Shown: piece by piece, positions 1-7,534 of the stretch | Layout of the letters: every line of letters begins with the position of its first letter | Numbering within the stretch: position 1 is the first letter of the stretch | Origin: Burkholderiaceae bacterium | GTDB taxonomy: Bacteria; Pseudomonadota; Gammaproteobacteria; Burkholderiales; Burkholderiaceae_D | Length of the DNA stretch: 11,376 nt | Direction: 5' to 3' | NCBI GenBank assembly: GCA_031261905.1 | Contig: JAISIS010000175.1 | Coordinates: 1 to 11,376, forward strand | Program-made: the position numbers and the translations under genes | Notes under the pieces: generated by a model | What the model saw: only the letters and a program-made list of their open reading frames with translations | Database searches by the model: none | What the model was told of the DNA's origin: nothing

Positions 1-228
1 AAAACACCGCGCACCGTCTGCTATGAAATCATGCGGGATATCCAGAGCGAGGCAAAACGTTTCAGTCCGCGTGAATTCCGCATTCTGGCCTCACAGGTGG
101 TCATTGATATGTTCCTGGAAGAAGAGTCCCAGTATCTTGCCACGCTTGGCGACGCCATCGGCAAACCCATTTCCCTGCAAGTGGAAAACGCCTTCAGGCA
201 GGATCAATACGATGTGATTCTGATGTAA
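1..228 (+). CDS. rng: Ribonuclease G, C-terminal 75 residues (5' partial)
   Basis: The reading frame is open from base 1 and ends at TAA 226-228, so only the last 75 codons are present. RNase G is a cytoplasmic endoribonuclease of the RNase E/G family that matures the 5' end of 16S rRNA and degrades some mRNAs. The piece starts with the segment KTPRTVCYEIMRDIQ, the family's conserved region after the zinc-link and small-domain part, and ends with QDQYDVILM, the typical RNase G terminus (E. coli ends with a close variant, QEQFDVVMM). There is no long RNase E-like C-terminal scaffold, which favours RNase G over RNase E. The catalytic S1 and DNase I-like domains lie outside the window. The gene is convergent with the next one, 40 bp away, and is probably functionally unrelated to the envelope genes. 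Confidence 0.9.
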   Translation, partial: KTPRTVCYEIMRDIQSEAKRFSPREFRILASQVVIDMFLEEESQYLATLGDAIGKPISLQVENAFRQDQYDVILM

Positions 229-268
229 CAAATCTGCCCACAACCGGGCTGACTGCAATACAAACCGA

Positions 269-2188
269 TTATTGTTTTTTATCGCCGGGAAGATACAGAC
301 GCCGTTGCATCAGGCCATTGTAATAAAATTCGGTCGAGGCCCGCCCACGCGTTAACGCATCCTGTGGCGCTTCGGGCAGCCTGTCAGCCGTTTTTCTTTT
401 CATGCCAACAGGCTTTCCGCCATTTTTTGGCTCAAAGGCCACCGCATCGTCTTCCATGTTATAGATGCCCGCGTTTGTCCTGACGACAACCACCCGTGGC
501 CCCGGCTTGAACAGCGAACGGCCAAGCGGGCTGAGTTTGTCCGATGTCACCCCCAGAAAATCCGCCACGGAAGGCAGAATGTCAATCTGCTCCACAGGCT
601 GGCCGGTATCCACTACGGGCCACTGCACGGACGGATGAAAGAAGATCACAGGAATGCGCCATTCCCCCAGCGGATCTTTCCTGTAGCTTTCCAGATGTAC
701 CTGGGTTCCGTGATCCGCCGTGACGATAAAAAGCGTATCCTTGTACCAGGGCTTTGTCCTGGCTGTTTCAAAAAAGCGGCGCAGCGCCATATCGGCATAG
801 GCCTGGGAACGCAGGACGCGAATGGGGCCTTCAGGGAAAACGCTCTTGTATTTTTCCGGAATGTTGAAGGGGAAGTGTGCCGTCAGCGAAAACACCCCCA
901 CCGCAAAAGGCTTGCCCTGCCCATGCATCTCGTCCAGCTTGCCTGCCACGTATTGAAACCAGGGTTCGTCAAAAACGCCCCAGGAGGTATCTATGTCAGC
1001 CGGATTGGGGTAATCTTCCCGTGAATAGTGTTTTTCAAATCCCGCACGGGTGGCAAACTTGTCCAGAAACATGGTGCCCTTTTTTCCGCCATGGAAAAAA
1101 GCGGTGGCATAACCCTGTTTTGACAGGAGCGTTCCCAGCCCCTCAAATTCGGCATTGGCATAAGGCGAAACCAGAAAAGGATCTGTTCCCCAGGCGGGAA
1201 TACCGCCCAGTACCGCAGGCACGCCTTCAATGGAACGGGTGGCGTTGGCGTAGGCTTCATGAAAAAACAGCGATTTTTCAGACAGTTCATCAATAAACGG
1301 CGTAAATCCCTTTTGACCATTTATTCTGCCCATCTGGTCCTGCGCAAGGCTTTCCATCATGAAAATCACGACATTCTGCGGCTTGTCCGGGCGACGCCCT
1401 TCCATCAGCGACTGACCGCCTGAGGAACCGTTCAGCCAGGGGATGAGTTTTTGCGGATTATTGAACCAGGATTTTTCCCTGAGTGGCTTGGCGCGTAGCT
1501 CCGTTATAAAGGTAAATGGCGTGTTGAGCGCCCAGTTGCCCAGCTTCAGATCAGGGTAGGTATCGACAACCCGCAAGGGTTTTGAATTTTTGATGCCGCC
1601 TCTGATGCCAACAACCAGGAGGGCAATAATAAGCAGTAGGGCAAGTATCCAGTAAAGCGAAAAACGCAGCGGCAGGCCCTCGTTTTCTCTGGTTGTCGCC
1701 CGTTTTGCGATTTTCCGGAGGCAATATGCCCAAAGGCATAAAAAAAACAGCGTCCCGATTATCAGAACGGCATAACCCTTCATCAGGTCGGAAAAGGTGA
1801 AACTCCCTTCCCTGAAAAGGAAAAGCGTACTGGCCGTCATGCGGGCTTTGACAAATCGGACCAGTTCGATATCCACCCATCCCATGGCAAACAACGGCGC
1901 GGTGGTAACAAAGAGGATAATAGCCGCCAGATGCCAGCGCCGCCTGGCTAGTATTCCCGGCAAGGGCAGGATAATCAGCAGCGTCGGCAGCGCCATCAGG
2001 TACGCCAGGGCGGAGGCGTCAAAACGCAATCCGAGTAAAAGCGCATGCCGGATTGCCTTGCCGGTGTATTCCGAAAAATCCGGACGGTTCCACCAGAAAT
2101 CCGCCAGGCGCATCACAAGGAACATGCACCATGTGACTGCCGCCATCAGGCCAAGATGATACAGACGCGATACCAGCGGACGCCGCAT
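269..2188 (-). CDS. LtaS-type membrane sulfatase-fold transferase (LTA synthase family)
   Basis: A 639-residue inner-membrane enzyme with the LtaS architecture: about five hydrophobic helices (roughly residues 8-29, 47-77, 86-105, 137-157, 176-194), then a large periplasmic alkaline-phosphatase/sulfatase-fold domain. Visible active-site candidates are Glu279 (FMMES, metal), Thr317 (ANATRS, catalytic nucleophile), His438 (SLTAHFPF) and Asp492-His493 (TADHG, metal). A WGVFDEPWF motif (403-411) matches the substrate-site region of the family. The length is close to that of staphylococcal LtaS. Family members move glycerol phosphate or phosphoethanolamine from phospholipids to glycans or lipid A. 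The substrate cannot be read here; Gram-negative members act on periplasmic glucans or LPS. The ATG at 2188 is chosen because a consensus -10 lies just upstream, although the Shine-Dalgarno is weak. It diverges from ugd and contains a run of eight T on its coding strand. Confidence 0.85.
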   Translation of the reverse strand: MRRPLVSRLYHLGLMAAVTWCMFLVMRLADFWWNRPDFSEYTGKAIRHALLLGLRFDASALAYLMALPTLLIILPLPGILARRRWHLAAIILFVTTAPLFAMGWVDIELVRFVKARMTASTLFLFREGSFTFSDLMKGYAVLIIGTLFFLCLWAYCLRKIAKRATTRENEGLPLRFSLYWILALLLIIALLVVGIRGGIKNSKPLRVVDTYPDLKLGNWALNTPFTFITELRAKPLREKSWFNNPQKLIPWLNGSSGGQSLMEGRRPDKPQNVVIFMMESLAQDQMGRINGQKGFTPFIDELSEKSLFFHEAYANATRSIEGVPAVLGGIPAWGTDPFLVSPYANAEFEGLGTLLSKQGYATAFFHGGKKGTMFLDKFATRAGFEKHYSREDYPNPADIDTSWGVFDEPWFQYVAGKLDEMHGQGKPFAVGVFSLTAHFPFNIPEKYKSVFPEGPIRVLRSQAYADMALRRFFETARTKPWYKDTLFIVTADHGTQVHLESYRKDPLGEWRIPVIFFHPSVQWPVVDTGQPVEQIDILPSVADFLGVTSDKLSPLGRSLFKPGPRVVVVRTNAGIYNMEDDAVAFEPKNGGKPVGMKRKTADRLPEAPQDALTRGRASTEFYYNGLMQRRLYLPGDKKQ

Positions 2189-2212
2189 AACCGGATCAAG
2201 GAAAAAAAGGTG

Positions 2213-2218
2213 ATTATA
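2213..2218 (-). promoter_or_regulatory. Consensus -10 box (TATAAT) for the LtaS-type gene
   Basis: On the minus strand these bases read TATAAT, a perfect sigma-70 -10 hexamer, ending about 24 bases before the ATG at 2188. This would give a short leader of roughly 15-20 bases that carries a seven-base T run (2202-2208 on the minus strand). No good -35 hexamer is seen at 16-18 bases spacing, so an activator or a weak promoter is possible. The call rests on sequence match and position only. Confidence 0.45.
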
Positions 2219-2289
2219 ACGCTATTCCATTGCGGCGATTGGCCTTCAGGCGGCTGTTTGCGGAAATGCCGCGAACCCGGTTTTCCGAA

Positions 2290-2307
2290 AGCGCCATATG
2301 CGGCGCT
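2290..2307. repeat. Inverted repeat in the divergent sulfatase-ugd intergenic region
   Basis: AGCGCC and GGCGCT form a perfect six-base-pair stem around the six-base spacer ATATGC. On the plus strand it is followed by GTTTTCC, which resembles a weak terminator, but no upstream plus-strand gene needs one here. It lies 82 bases before the ugd start and could be an operator or a leader-RNA hairpin. A smaller stem (GCGG/CCGC, 2260-2272) and a wider pair (GCCGT 2335-2339 with ACGGC 2352-2356) occur in the same intergenic stretch. The function is unknown. Confidence 0.35.
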
Positions 2308-2389
2308 GTTTTCCTGTAAGATAGTCTTTTAACCGCCGTATTACCTGATAAACGGCATTACGGGAATTGTTCCGTCACTTTAATTCGTC

Positions 2390-3577
2390 ATGCACAAAAT
2401 GCGCTCACCAGTAAAAATCACGGTTGTCGGTATGGGGTTTGTCGGGCTTTCCAACGCAATCCTCCTGGCACAACATAACGAAGTTGTTGTTCTTGATGTA
2501 TTGCCTGACAAAGTGGCAATGCTCAACCGCCGTGAATCACCCACGATTGACGCGGAAATAGAAGACTATCTCAAAAACAAAACTCTCAATATACGCGCTA
2601 CGCTTGACAAGGAAGACGCCTACAAAGACGCGGCCTGCGTCATCATAGCCACGCCTACGGACTACGATCCGCAAACCAATCATTTCGATACCCGTTCTGT
2701 CGAAAGCGTAATCCTGGATGCCATGCGATTTGCGCCTGATGCGCTCATAGTCATCAAATCCACCGTGCCGGTGGGTTATACCGCGAAAATGCAGGCCGAA
2801 CTCAATTGCGCCAACCTTATTTTCTCCCCGGAATTTCTGCGGGAAGGCAAAGCGCTGTACGACAACCTGCATCCGTCCCGCATCGTAGTGGGAGAGCGTT
2901 CCGAACGCGCGCAACGATTTGCCGAAATGCTGAAAGAAGGATCGCTTGAAAACGATCCGCCCATTATCCTTACAGAAGCCGCCGAAGCGGAAGCCATCAA
3001 ACTCTTCGCCAACACCTACCTGGCAATGCGGGTCGCCTACTTCAACGAACTGGATACCTATGCCGCCACCTTCGGCATGGATTCCCGCCAGATCATCGAA
3101 GGCGTGGCACTGGATCCCCGGATCGGCACCCATTACAACAACCCCTCTTTCGGCTATGGCGGTTATTGTCTCCCGAAAGACACCAAGCAACTGCTCGCCA
3201 ACTACAACCAGGTGCCACAGAACCTGATACAGGCCATTATTGAATCCAACCGGACACGCAAGGATTTTATTGCCGACAGCATAATCAGGAAGCAACCCGC
3301 CGTTGTGGGCATTTACCGCCTGGTAATGAAAGCCGGATCGGACAATTTCCGCTCATCCAGCATTCAGGGCGTCATGAAACGCGTCAAGGCAAAAGGTATT
3401 GAAGTAATTGTGTATGAGCCTGTCCTGCAGGAGGCCTCCTTCTTCCATTCACGGGTAGTCAATGATCTGGAAACCTTCAAGAAGGAAGCGGACATTATTG
3501 TGGCTAACCGCATCACGGACGAACTCCGCGATGTAGCGCACAAGGTTTACAGCCGTGACCTTTTTGGAGAAAACTGA
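2390..3577 (+). CDS. ugd: UDP-glucose 6-dehydrogenase (short, E. coli Ugd type)
   Basis: A cytoplasmic NAD-dependent enzyme that oxidises UDP-glucose twice to UDP-glucuronate, a donor for capsule, LPS core and aminoarabinose pathways. The 395 residues match the short Ugd class (E. coli has 388). The N-terminal Rossmann motif GMGFVG is at residues 14-19. The catalytic cysteine is Cys260 in [14 protein letters not shown], and the central dimerisation helix carries [22 protein letters not shown] residues, with the Lys/Asn pair expected for catalysis. The UDP-binding C-terminal domain carries [17 protein letters not shown] 2390 gives [14 protein letters not shown]; an in-frame ATG at 2399 would also leave the fold intact, and neither has a strong ribosome site. 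It is the first gene of a probable four-gene operon; the gap to the heptosyltransferase is 59 bases. No convincing promoter was recognised upstream. Confidence 0.95.
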   Translation: MHKMRSPVKITVVGMGFVGLSNAILLAQHNEVVVLDVLPDKVAMLNRRESPTIDAEIEDYLKNKTLNIRATLDKEDAYKDAACVIIATPTDYDPQTNHFDTRSVESVILDAMRFAPDALIVIKSTVPVGYTAKMQAELNCANLIFSPEFLREGKALYDNLHPSRIVVGERSERAQRFAEMLKEGSLENDPPIILTEAAEAEAIKLFANTYLAMRVAYFNELDTYAATFGMDSRQIIEGVALDPRIGTHYNNPSFGYGGYCLPKDTKQLLANYNQVPQNLIQAIIESNRTRKDFIADSIIRKQPAVVGIYRLVMKAGSDNFRSSSIQGVMKRVKAKGIEVIVYEPVLQEASFFHSRVVNDLETFKKEADIIVANRITDELRDVAHKVYSRDLFGEN

Positions 3578-3587
3578 TCATTAAGGC

Positions 3588-3595
3588 AGGGAGGA
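3588..3595 (+). promoter_or_regulatory. Strong Shine-Dalgarno without a canonical start behind it
   Basis: AGGGAGGA lies just after the ugd stop. The nearest ATG, GTG or TTG at usable spacing is absent; an ATT codon at 3601 is six bases beyond it and is in frame with the heptosyltransferase. The heptosyltransferase itself most likely starts at GTG 3637, which has its own weaker GGAG at 3628-3631. The strong site may be a leftover, a standby ribosome site, or the site for a rare ATT start. Confidence 0.4.
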
Positions 3596-3636
3596 CAGCA
3601 ATTTCTTACGCTCAACCGTCAACAGCCGGAGATGCC

Positions 3637-4677
3637 GTGAAAAAGGTGCTGATCATTCGTGCATCCGCCATCGGTGATATTGTCTTTGCTTCGCCTTTTG
3701 CCCGTTCGCTGAAGGAAACCTGGCCCGATGCGCACATTGCCTGGCTGATGGAGAAAGGCAACGAGCCGCTCATGGCGGCCTCGCCCTGGGTGGATGAATG
3801 TATTGTCATACCGGTAGCGGAATGGAAAAATCTCTGGAAACAAGGCAAAAAATGGCAGGCTTTCAAAGCTGCCCGCGCCTTTGGCAAGGAACTGAAAGCG
3901 CGTCACTTTGATGTGACGATTGATCTTCAGGGATTGCTCAAAAGCGGCATTGTCGCCTGGATGACCGGCGCGCCGCGCCGCATAGGACTCGGTTCGCGCG
4001 AAGGCAGCCAATGGCTCATGAACCAGGTGATCCCACGCGGCGGCGAACCTCGCCGCATCAGTTCCGAATACCTGTATCTTGCCGAACGGCTCGGACTGGA
4101 ACACGATCATTTCACGCCTGCCCTTTCACTGGATCCGGAAGCGGAAAAGCAGGCGCTTGAGAAACTGGCCGCTCACGGCTTACAACCTGGGAAATATGCA
4201 GTTTTTGCCGCATTCACGACGCGCCCGCAAAAGCACTGGTTTGCCGATGCCTGGCAAGCGCTGGCGCCACTGGTAAAGGAAAAGACCGGACTGACTCCCG
4301 TCCTTCTGGGCGGGCCTTCGGATATACCGGTTGCCCGGTCCATTGCACTCCCCTCATCCGGAATCATAAATATGACCGGGCAAACACGCCTGGCTGAAGC
4401 AGTAGCCATAGTAAGCCATGCCGGAGCGCTGATTGGTGTTGATACCGGACTGACGCATATGGGCATTGCTTTTGATATTCCGACAGTTGCCCTTTTCGGC
4501 TCAACCCGCCCATATACAGATACCACCCGCGACAATGCCAAAGTGATCTGGCTGGGCCGCACCTGCTCTCCCTGCCGGAGAAAGCCAACCTGCCAGGGCC
4601 GCTTTGAATGCCTGAGGGACATCACCCCCGAAAGCGTGATGGCGGAACTGGATGCAGTATTAAAAAGCCGGTCATGA
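3637..4677 (+). CDS. LPS heptosyltransferase, GT9 family (WaaC-like)
   Basis: A cytoplasmic, membrane-associated transferase expected to add L-glycero-D-manno-heptose from ADP-heptose to Kdo2-lipid A or the growing inner core. The 346-residue two-domain GT-B protein starts MKKVLIIRASAIGDIVFASP, in which Asp14 matches the conserved N-terminal catalytic-site Asp of WaaC. The C-terminal donor motif GVDTGLTHMG has Asp269. A cysteine cluster follows (Cys310, 313, 319, 325; C-x2-C-x5-C-x5-C) with GRFECLRDITPE, a signature seen in many heptosyltransferases. GTG 3637 is preferred because it gives the canonical family N-terminus and has GGAG five bases upstream. The stop overlaps the next ATG by ATGA, so translation is probably coupled. 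Heptosyltransferase I is favoured over II from the N-terminal half, but other GT9 roles remain possible. Confidence 0.85.
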   Translation: MKKVLIIRASAIGDIVFASPFARSLKETWPDAHIAWLMEKGNEPLMAASPWVDECIVIPVAEWKNLWKQGKKWQAFKAARAFGKELKARHFDVTIDLQGLLKSGIVAWMTGAPRRIGLGSREGSQWLMNQVIPRGGEPRRISSEYLYLAERLGLEHDHFTPALSLDPEAEKQALEKLAAHGLQPGKYAVFAAFTTRPQKHWFADAWQALAPLVKEKTGLTPVLLGGPSDIPVARSIALPSSGIINMTGQTRLAEAVAIVSHAGALIGVDTGLTHMGIAFDIPTVALFGSTRPYTDTTRDNAKVIWLGRTCSPCRRKPTCQGRFECLRDITPESVMAELDAVLKSRS

Positions 4678-5771
4678 AAGTACTCCACGTGGAATCAGGC
4701 AGACACTTTTACGGCGGCGCGCGCCAGGTGGCCTACATTATTGAGGGATTGTCCCGCCTCGGCATCAGCAATATGCTGGCCTGCCCTGTCGATGCCGAAA
4801 TAGCGCGGGAAGTTTCCGAATACGCGCCGGTATGCGAAATGCCCATGAAAGGCGACGCCGATATCGGCCTTGTCAGCCGCCTTGCCGGAGTTATCCGTAG
4901 CTGGAGACCGGATATCATCCATCTGCACAGCCGCCGGGGCGCTGATATATGGGGAGGCGTCGCCGCAAAACTGACGCATACCCCTTGTGTACTTTCAAGA
5001 AGAGTTGACAACCCCGAATCACGCCTGCTTGCCTCGCTGAAATACCGGCTGTATGACCATGTCATCACAATCTCGGAAGAAATCCGCCGCATCCTGATTG
5101 CGAAAGGCGTACCGGAGCAAAAAGTCACCTGCGTGCGCAGCGCGGTTGATCCCTCACCCTACCTGCATAAGGTTGACCGCACCGAAATGCGGCAAGAGTT
5201 TCATCTGCCGGAAGACGCCATCATTATCGGCATAGTGGCGCAACTGATTCCCAGAAAAGGGCATCATTACCTGATTGAGGCAAGCCGCGAACTGGTCAAA
5301 ACCTGGCCGCAAATCCGCGTCATCTGCTTTGGGCAGGGGCCGCTCCTGCCACAACTTGAAGCGGCTGTCCGGCAAAAGAACCTGGCTGGCATCATACACT
5401 TCGCCGGATTCCGGGCAGACCTTCCCAGATGGCTGGGCGGGCTGGACATACTGGCGCATCCAGCAGATATGGAAGGGCTTGGCATCTCCTTGCTGCAGGC
5501 TGCAGCAGCAGAAGTCCCCATTGTCGCTACGCGCGCGGGCGGGCTTCCCGAAGCGGTTCAGGATGGTGTGACGGGTCTTCTGGTTGATCCGGGCGACACT
5601 ACCGCGCTGACAGATGCGCTGAAACACCTTATCGAAAACCCCGCACTGCGCCGCAGTTTGGGTGAAGCCGGGAGAAATCGTATAATGCTGGACTTTTCAG
5701 TTGATACAATGACTATGGGCAATCTGGCAGTTTACAGAAAAATTCTTGGTCATTCGGATAGCAAGTCATGA
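4674..5771 (+). CDS. GT4-family glycosyltransferase, probable LPS core enzyme
   Basis: A 365-residue GT-B glycosyltransferase of the retaining GT4 family. The N-terminal acceptor domain has MKVLHVESGRHFYGGARQ with the glycine-rich loop and RPDIIHLHSRRGADIWG. The C-terminal donor domain has IGIVAQLIPRKGHHYLIEA and the EX7E region DMEGLGISLLQAAA, in which Glu267 is present but the second Glu is Gln275. RAGGLPEAV and GLLVDPGD follow, as usual. The frame is open back to an ATG at 4608, but ATG 4674 is preferred: it overlaps the heptosyltransferase stop as ATGA, and the protein then starts exactly at the GT4 beta strand. The far end overlaps the next gene by another ATGA. The donor and acceptor are unknown; adjacent ugd and heptosyltransferase suggest an LPS core sugar, possibly from UDP-glucuronate or UDP-glucose. 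No transmembrane segment is seen. Confidence 0.85.
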   Translation: MKVLHVESGRHFYGGARQVAYIIEGLSRLGISNMLACPVDAEIAREVSEYAPVCEMPMKGDADIGLVSRLAGVIRSWRPDIIHLHSRRGADIWGGVAAKLTHTPCVLSRRVDNPESRLLASLKYRLYDHVITISEEIRRILIAKGVPEQKVTCVRSAVDPSPYLHKVDRTEMRQEFHLPEDAIIIGIVAQLIPRKGHHYLIEASRELVKTWPQIRVICFGQGPLLPQLEAAVRQKNLAGIIHFAGFRADLPRWLGGLDILAHPADMEGLGISLLQAAAAEVPIVATRAGGLPEAVQDGVTGLLVDPGDTTALTDALKHLIENPALRRSLGEAGRNRIMLDFSVDTMTMGNLAVYRKILGHSDSKS

Positions 5772-6454
5772 ATTATTTTTCCCAAAAAAAGGGCTTGTAC
5801 CATCCTTTTTTCGCGCCGTTTCTCGTCATCATCCTTGCTGTGTTTCCACTGTGCAACGCGCTTTTTCTGAATCGCCCATCCGCACTCTGGATGACCCGCC
5901 TCATGGATGATTACATCACTATTGCCCTGTATCTTATCGCCCTGGTTGTCATTTATGCCTATCGCCCAAAAGACAATACCCGGAAACAAAACCTCAACTT
6001 CTGGATTTTCGAATTCGTCATTCTGGGCGCGCTCTTCCGCGAACTGGGCATCCAGCACTGGCTGACGAAAACTGACTCTACCGCACTCAAGATACGGTTT
6101 TTTATTAATCCGGCCAACCCGCTTCACGAAAAAATCGTGGCTGGACTTTTTCTGCTGATGTGGGCAACTATCGCGCTGTACCTGCTGAAACGATATACAC
6201 GCTTCATGATAAGAGAATTTTTCCGTGGAAATGCCGTTATCTGGACCATTGCCACAACCTGCGTCATTACGGTCTTTGCCAAATTCATGGATCGTTACCC
6301 GGATAACTACCACCGTTTTACCGGCACAAAACTCGCGCCTTTCTGGGATACCTTAAGCACCTCGTTCGAGGAGTTTTACGAGGCATATATCCCGGTCCTC
6401 CTGATGATCGCCGCCATCCAGTTCGCACGGGACAGAATAAGGCTTAACGACTGA
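5768..6454 (+). CDS. Six-helix integral membrane protein of unknown function
   Basis: I do not recognise this 228-residue protein. It shows about six hydrophobic segments (roughly residues 14-34, 50-65, 77-91, 122-140, 156-173, 206-220), with no signal peptide or large soluble domain. Polar residues sit in or beside membrane segments: Glu82, Arg91-Glu92, His97, the FFINPANP stretch (111-118) with His120-Glu121, Asp175-Arg176, and the acidic group Glu201, Glu202 and Glu205. Such spacing is typical of a membrane enzyme or a lipid-handling protein rather than a simple anchor, but this is inference. Its ATG overlaps the GT4 stop (ATGA at 5768-5771), so it is probably translated with the glycosyltransferase and last in the ugd operon. 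It is convergent with galE, 35 bp away. A role in LPS assembly or modification is suggested only by context. Confidence 0.8.
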   Translation: MNYFSQKKGLYHPFFAPFLVIILAVFPLCNALFLNRPSALWMTRLMDDYITIALYLIALVVIYAYRPKDNTRKQNLNFWIFEFVILGALFRELGIQHWLTKTDSTALKIRFFINPANPLHEKIVAGLFLLMWATIALYLLKRYTRFMIREFFRGNAVIWTIATTCVITVFAKFMDRYPDNYHRFTGTKLAPFWDTLSTSFEEFYEAYIPVLLMIAAIQFARDRIRLND

Positions 6455-6489
6455 CCCCGCGCGGCACGGGCATCTATCTCCCCGGTTAT

Positions 6490-7506
6490 CTATTCGTAGC
6501 CGACAGGATTATTCTTCTGCCAGCGCCAGGAGTCCGCGCACATCCTGTTCACATCATGTTGAGCCTGCCAACCCAGAAGTGTTTTGGCCAGCGCGGGATC
6601 AGCATAGCATTCGGCAATATCACCCGCCCGGCGTGCGGCAAATTGGTAAGGAATCGTTTTGCCGGAAGCTTTTTCAAAGGCGGCGACCATTTCCAGCACA
6701 CTATATGGCCTGCCTGTGCCGACATTGACTGTGAGGAAAGACTCCCCGCCCTGCAATTTATTCAGCGCGGCAAGATGCGCCGACGCCAGATCTTCCACAT
6801 GAATATAATCACGCCTGCCTGTGCCGTCCGGCGTCGGCCAGTCATTTCCGAACACGGAAAGCTTTTCCCGCTTGCCGACCGCCACCTGCGTGATAAAAGG
6901 CATCAGATTGTTGGGAATGCCTGCCGGATCTTCCCCGATCATACCCGATACATGCGCTCCCACCGGATTAAAATAACGCAACAGTGCAACCTGCCATACC
7001 GGCTGCGCCCTTTTGGCGGCGCGCAAAATATCTTCCACCATTTTCTTGGTGTCGCCATAAACATTCACCGGGTTTAACGGCGTCTCTTCCGTAAAACGGC
7101 TATAGCCAGGATTGCCATATACCGTGGCGGAAGAAGAAAAGATAATCGAAAATACGCCCGCAGCCTCCATTTCCTGAAACAGGGCAAGGCTACCGGACAC
7201 ATTGTTGTCGTAATACCGCAATGGTTCCGCCTCGCCCTCTCCTACCGCCTTCAGACCGGCAAAATGAATCACGTCCGATACGGCATAATCCCTGAACAAC
7301 TGCCGCACCAGATCTCTGTCGCGAATATCGCCTTCCACAAAAGCCGGGCGGTTGCCGGTAATGGATGCGATGCGATCCAGCACAACCGGGCTGCTGTTGG
7401 AAAGATTATCCAGAATGACAACCGGGTACTCTTTCTGCTGCAACTGAATGACCGTATGAGAACCAATATAGCCGGTTCCGCCGGTAACAAGGATAAATGG
7501 TTTCAT
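6490..7506 (-). CDS. galE: UDP-glucose 4-epimerase
   Basis: A cytoplasmic extended short-chain dehydrogenase that interconverts UDP-glucose and UDP-galactose with tightly bound NAD. The 338 residues equal the E. coli enzyme's length. The NAD motif GGTGYIG is at residues 9-15. HFAGLKAVGE (81-90) and YYDNNVSGS (98-106) are typical. The SSSATVYG region (124-131) supplies the catalytic Ser, and Tyr150 with Lys154 form the YxxxK pair. LRYFNPVGAH and RRDYIHVEDLA support the substrate domain. It is the last gene of a minus-strand set: the LpxL-type gene ends 28 bases upstream. UDP-galactose would feed the GT8 enzyme of the same unit. The ribosome site is weak (CGGA about six bases before ATG). Confidence 0.95.
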   Translation of the reverse strand: MKPFILVTGGTGYIGSHTVIQLQQKEYPVVILDNLSNSSPVVLDRIASITGNRPAFVEGDIRDRDLVRQLFRDYAVSDVIHFAGLKAVGEGEAEPLRYYDNNVSGSLALFQEMEAAGVFSIIFSSSATVYGNPGYSRFTEETPLNPVNVYGDTKKMVEDILRAAKRAQPVWQVALLRYFNPVGAHVSGMIGEDPAGIPNNLMPFITQVAVGKREKLSVFGNDWPTPDGTGRRDYIHVEDLASAHLAALNKLQGGESFLTVNVGTGRPYSVLEMVAAFEKASGKTIPYQFAARRAGDIAECYADPALAKTLLGWQAQHDVNRMCADSWRWQKNNPVGYE

Positions 7507-7534
7507 AAATGTCCGTCAGAAAAAGAAAAGAAAG

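Noticed and set aside
236..249. Possible terminator hairpin between rng and the LtaS-type gene
   Set aside because: Only a four-pair GCCC/GGGC stem with no T run right after it on the plus strand; too weak to call.
2537..3295. Long open frame (252 codons) antisense to ugd
   Set aside because: It lies wholly within ugd, whose protein is a clear full-length family match. The antisense product has no recognisable domain and low-complexity composition, as expected from codon bias of the real gene.
4608..4673. Earlier in-frame ATG for the GT4 gene
   Set aside because: It would overlap the heptosyltransferase by 70 bases and add 22 residues before the canonical first beta strand; ATG 4674 with the ATGA overlap is the better start.
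5750..6313. 187-codon open frame antisense to the six-helix membrane protein
   Set aside because: The plus-strand frame has hydrophobic helices and an ATGA junction with its neighbour; the antisense product is a hydrophilic shadow.
6455..6489. Possible bidirectional terminator between the convergent membrane protein gene and galE
   Set aside because: A four-pair CCCG/CGGG stem exists but there is no adjoining T or A run, so it cannot be supported.
7507..7534. Promoter between the LpxL-type gene and galE
   Set aside because: The 28-base gap is too short and shows no promoter hexamers; co-transcription is simpler.
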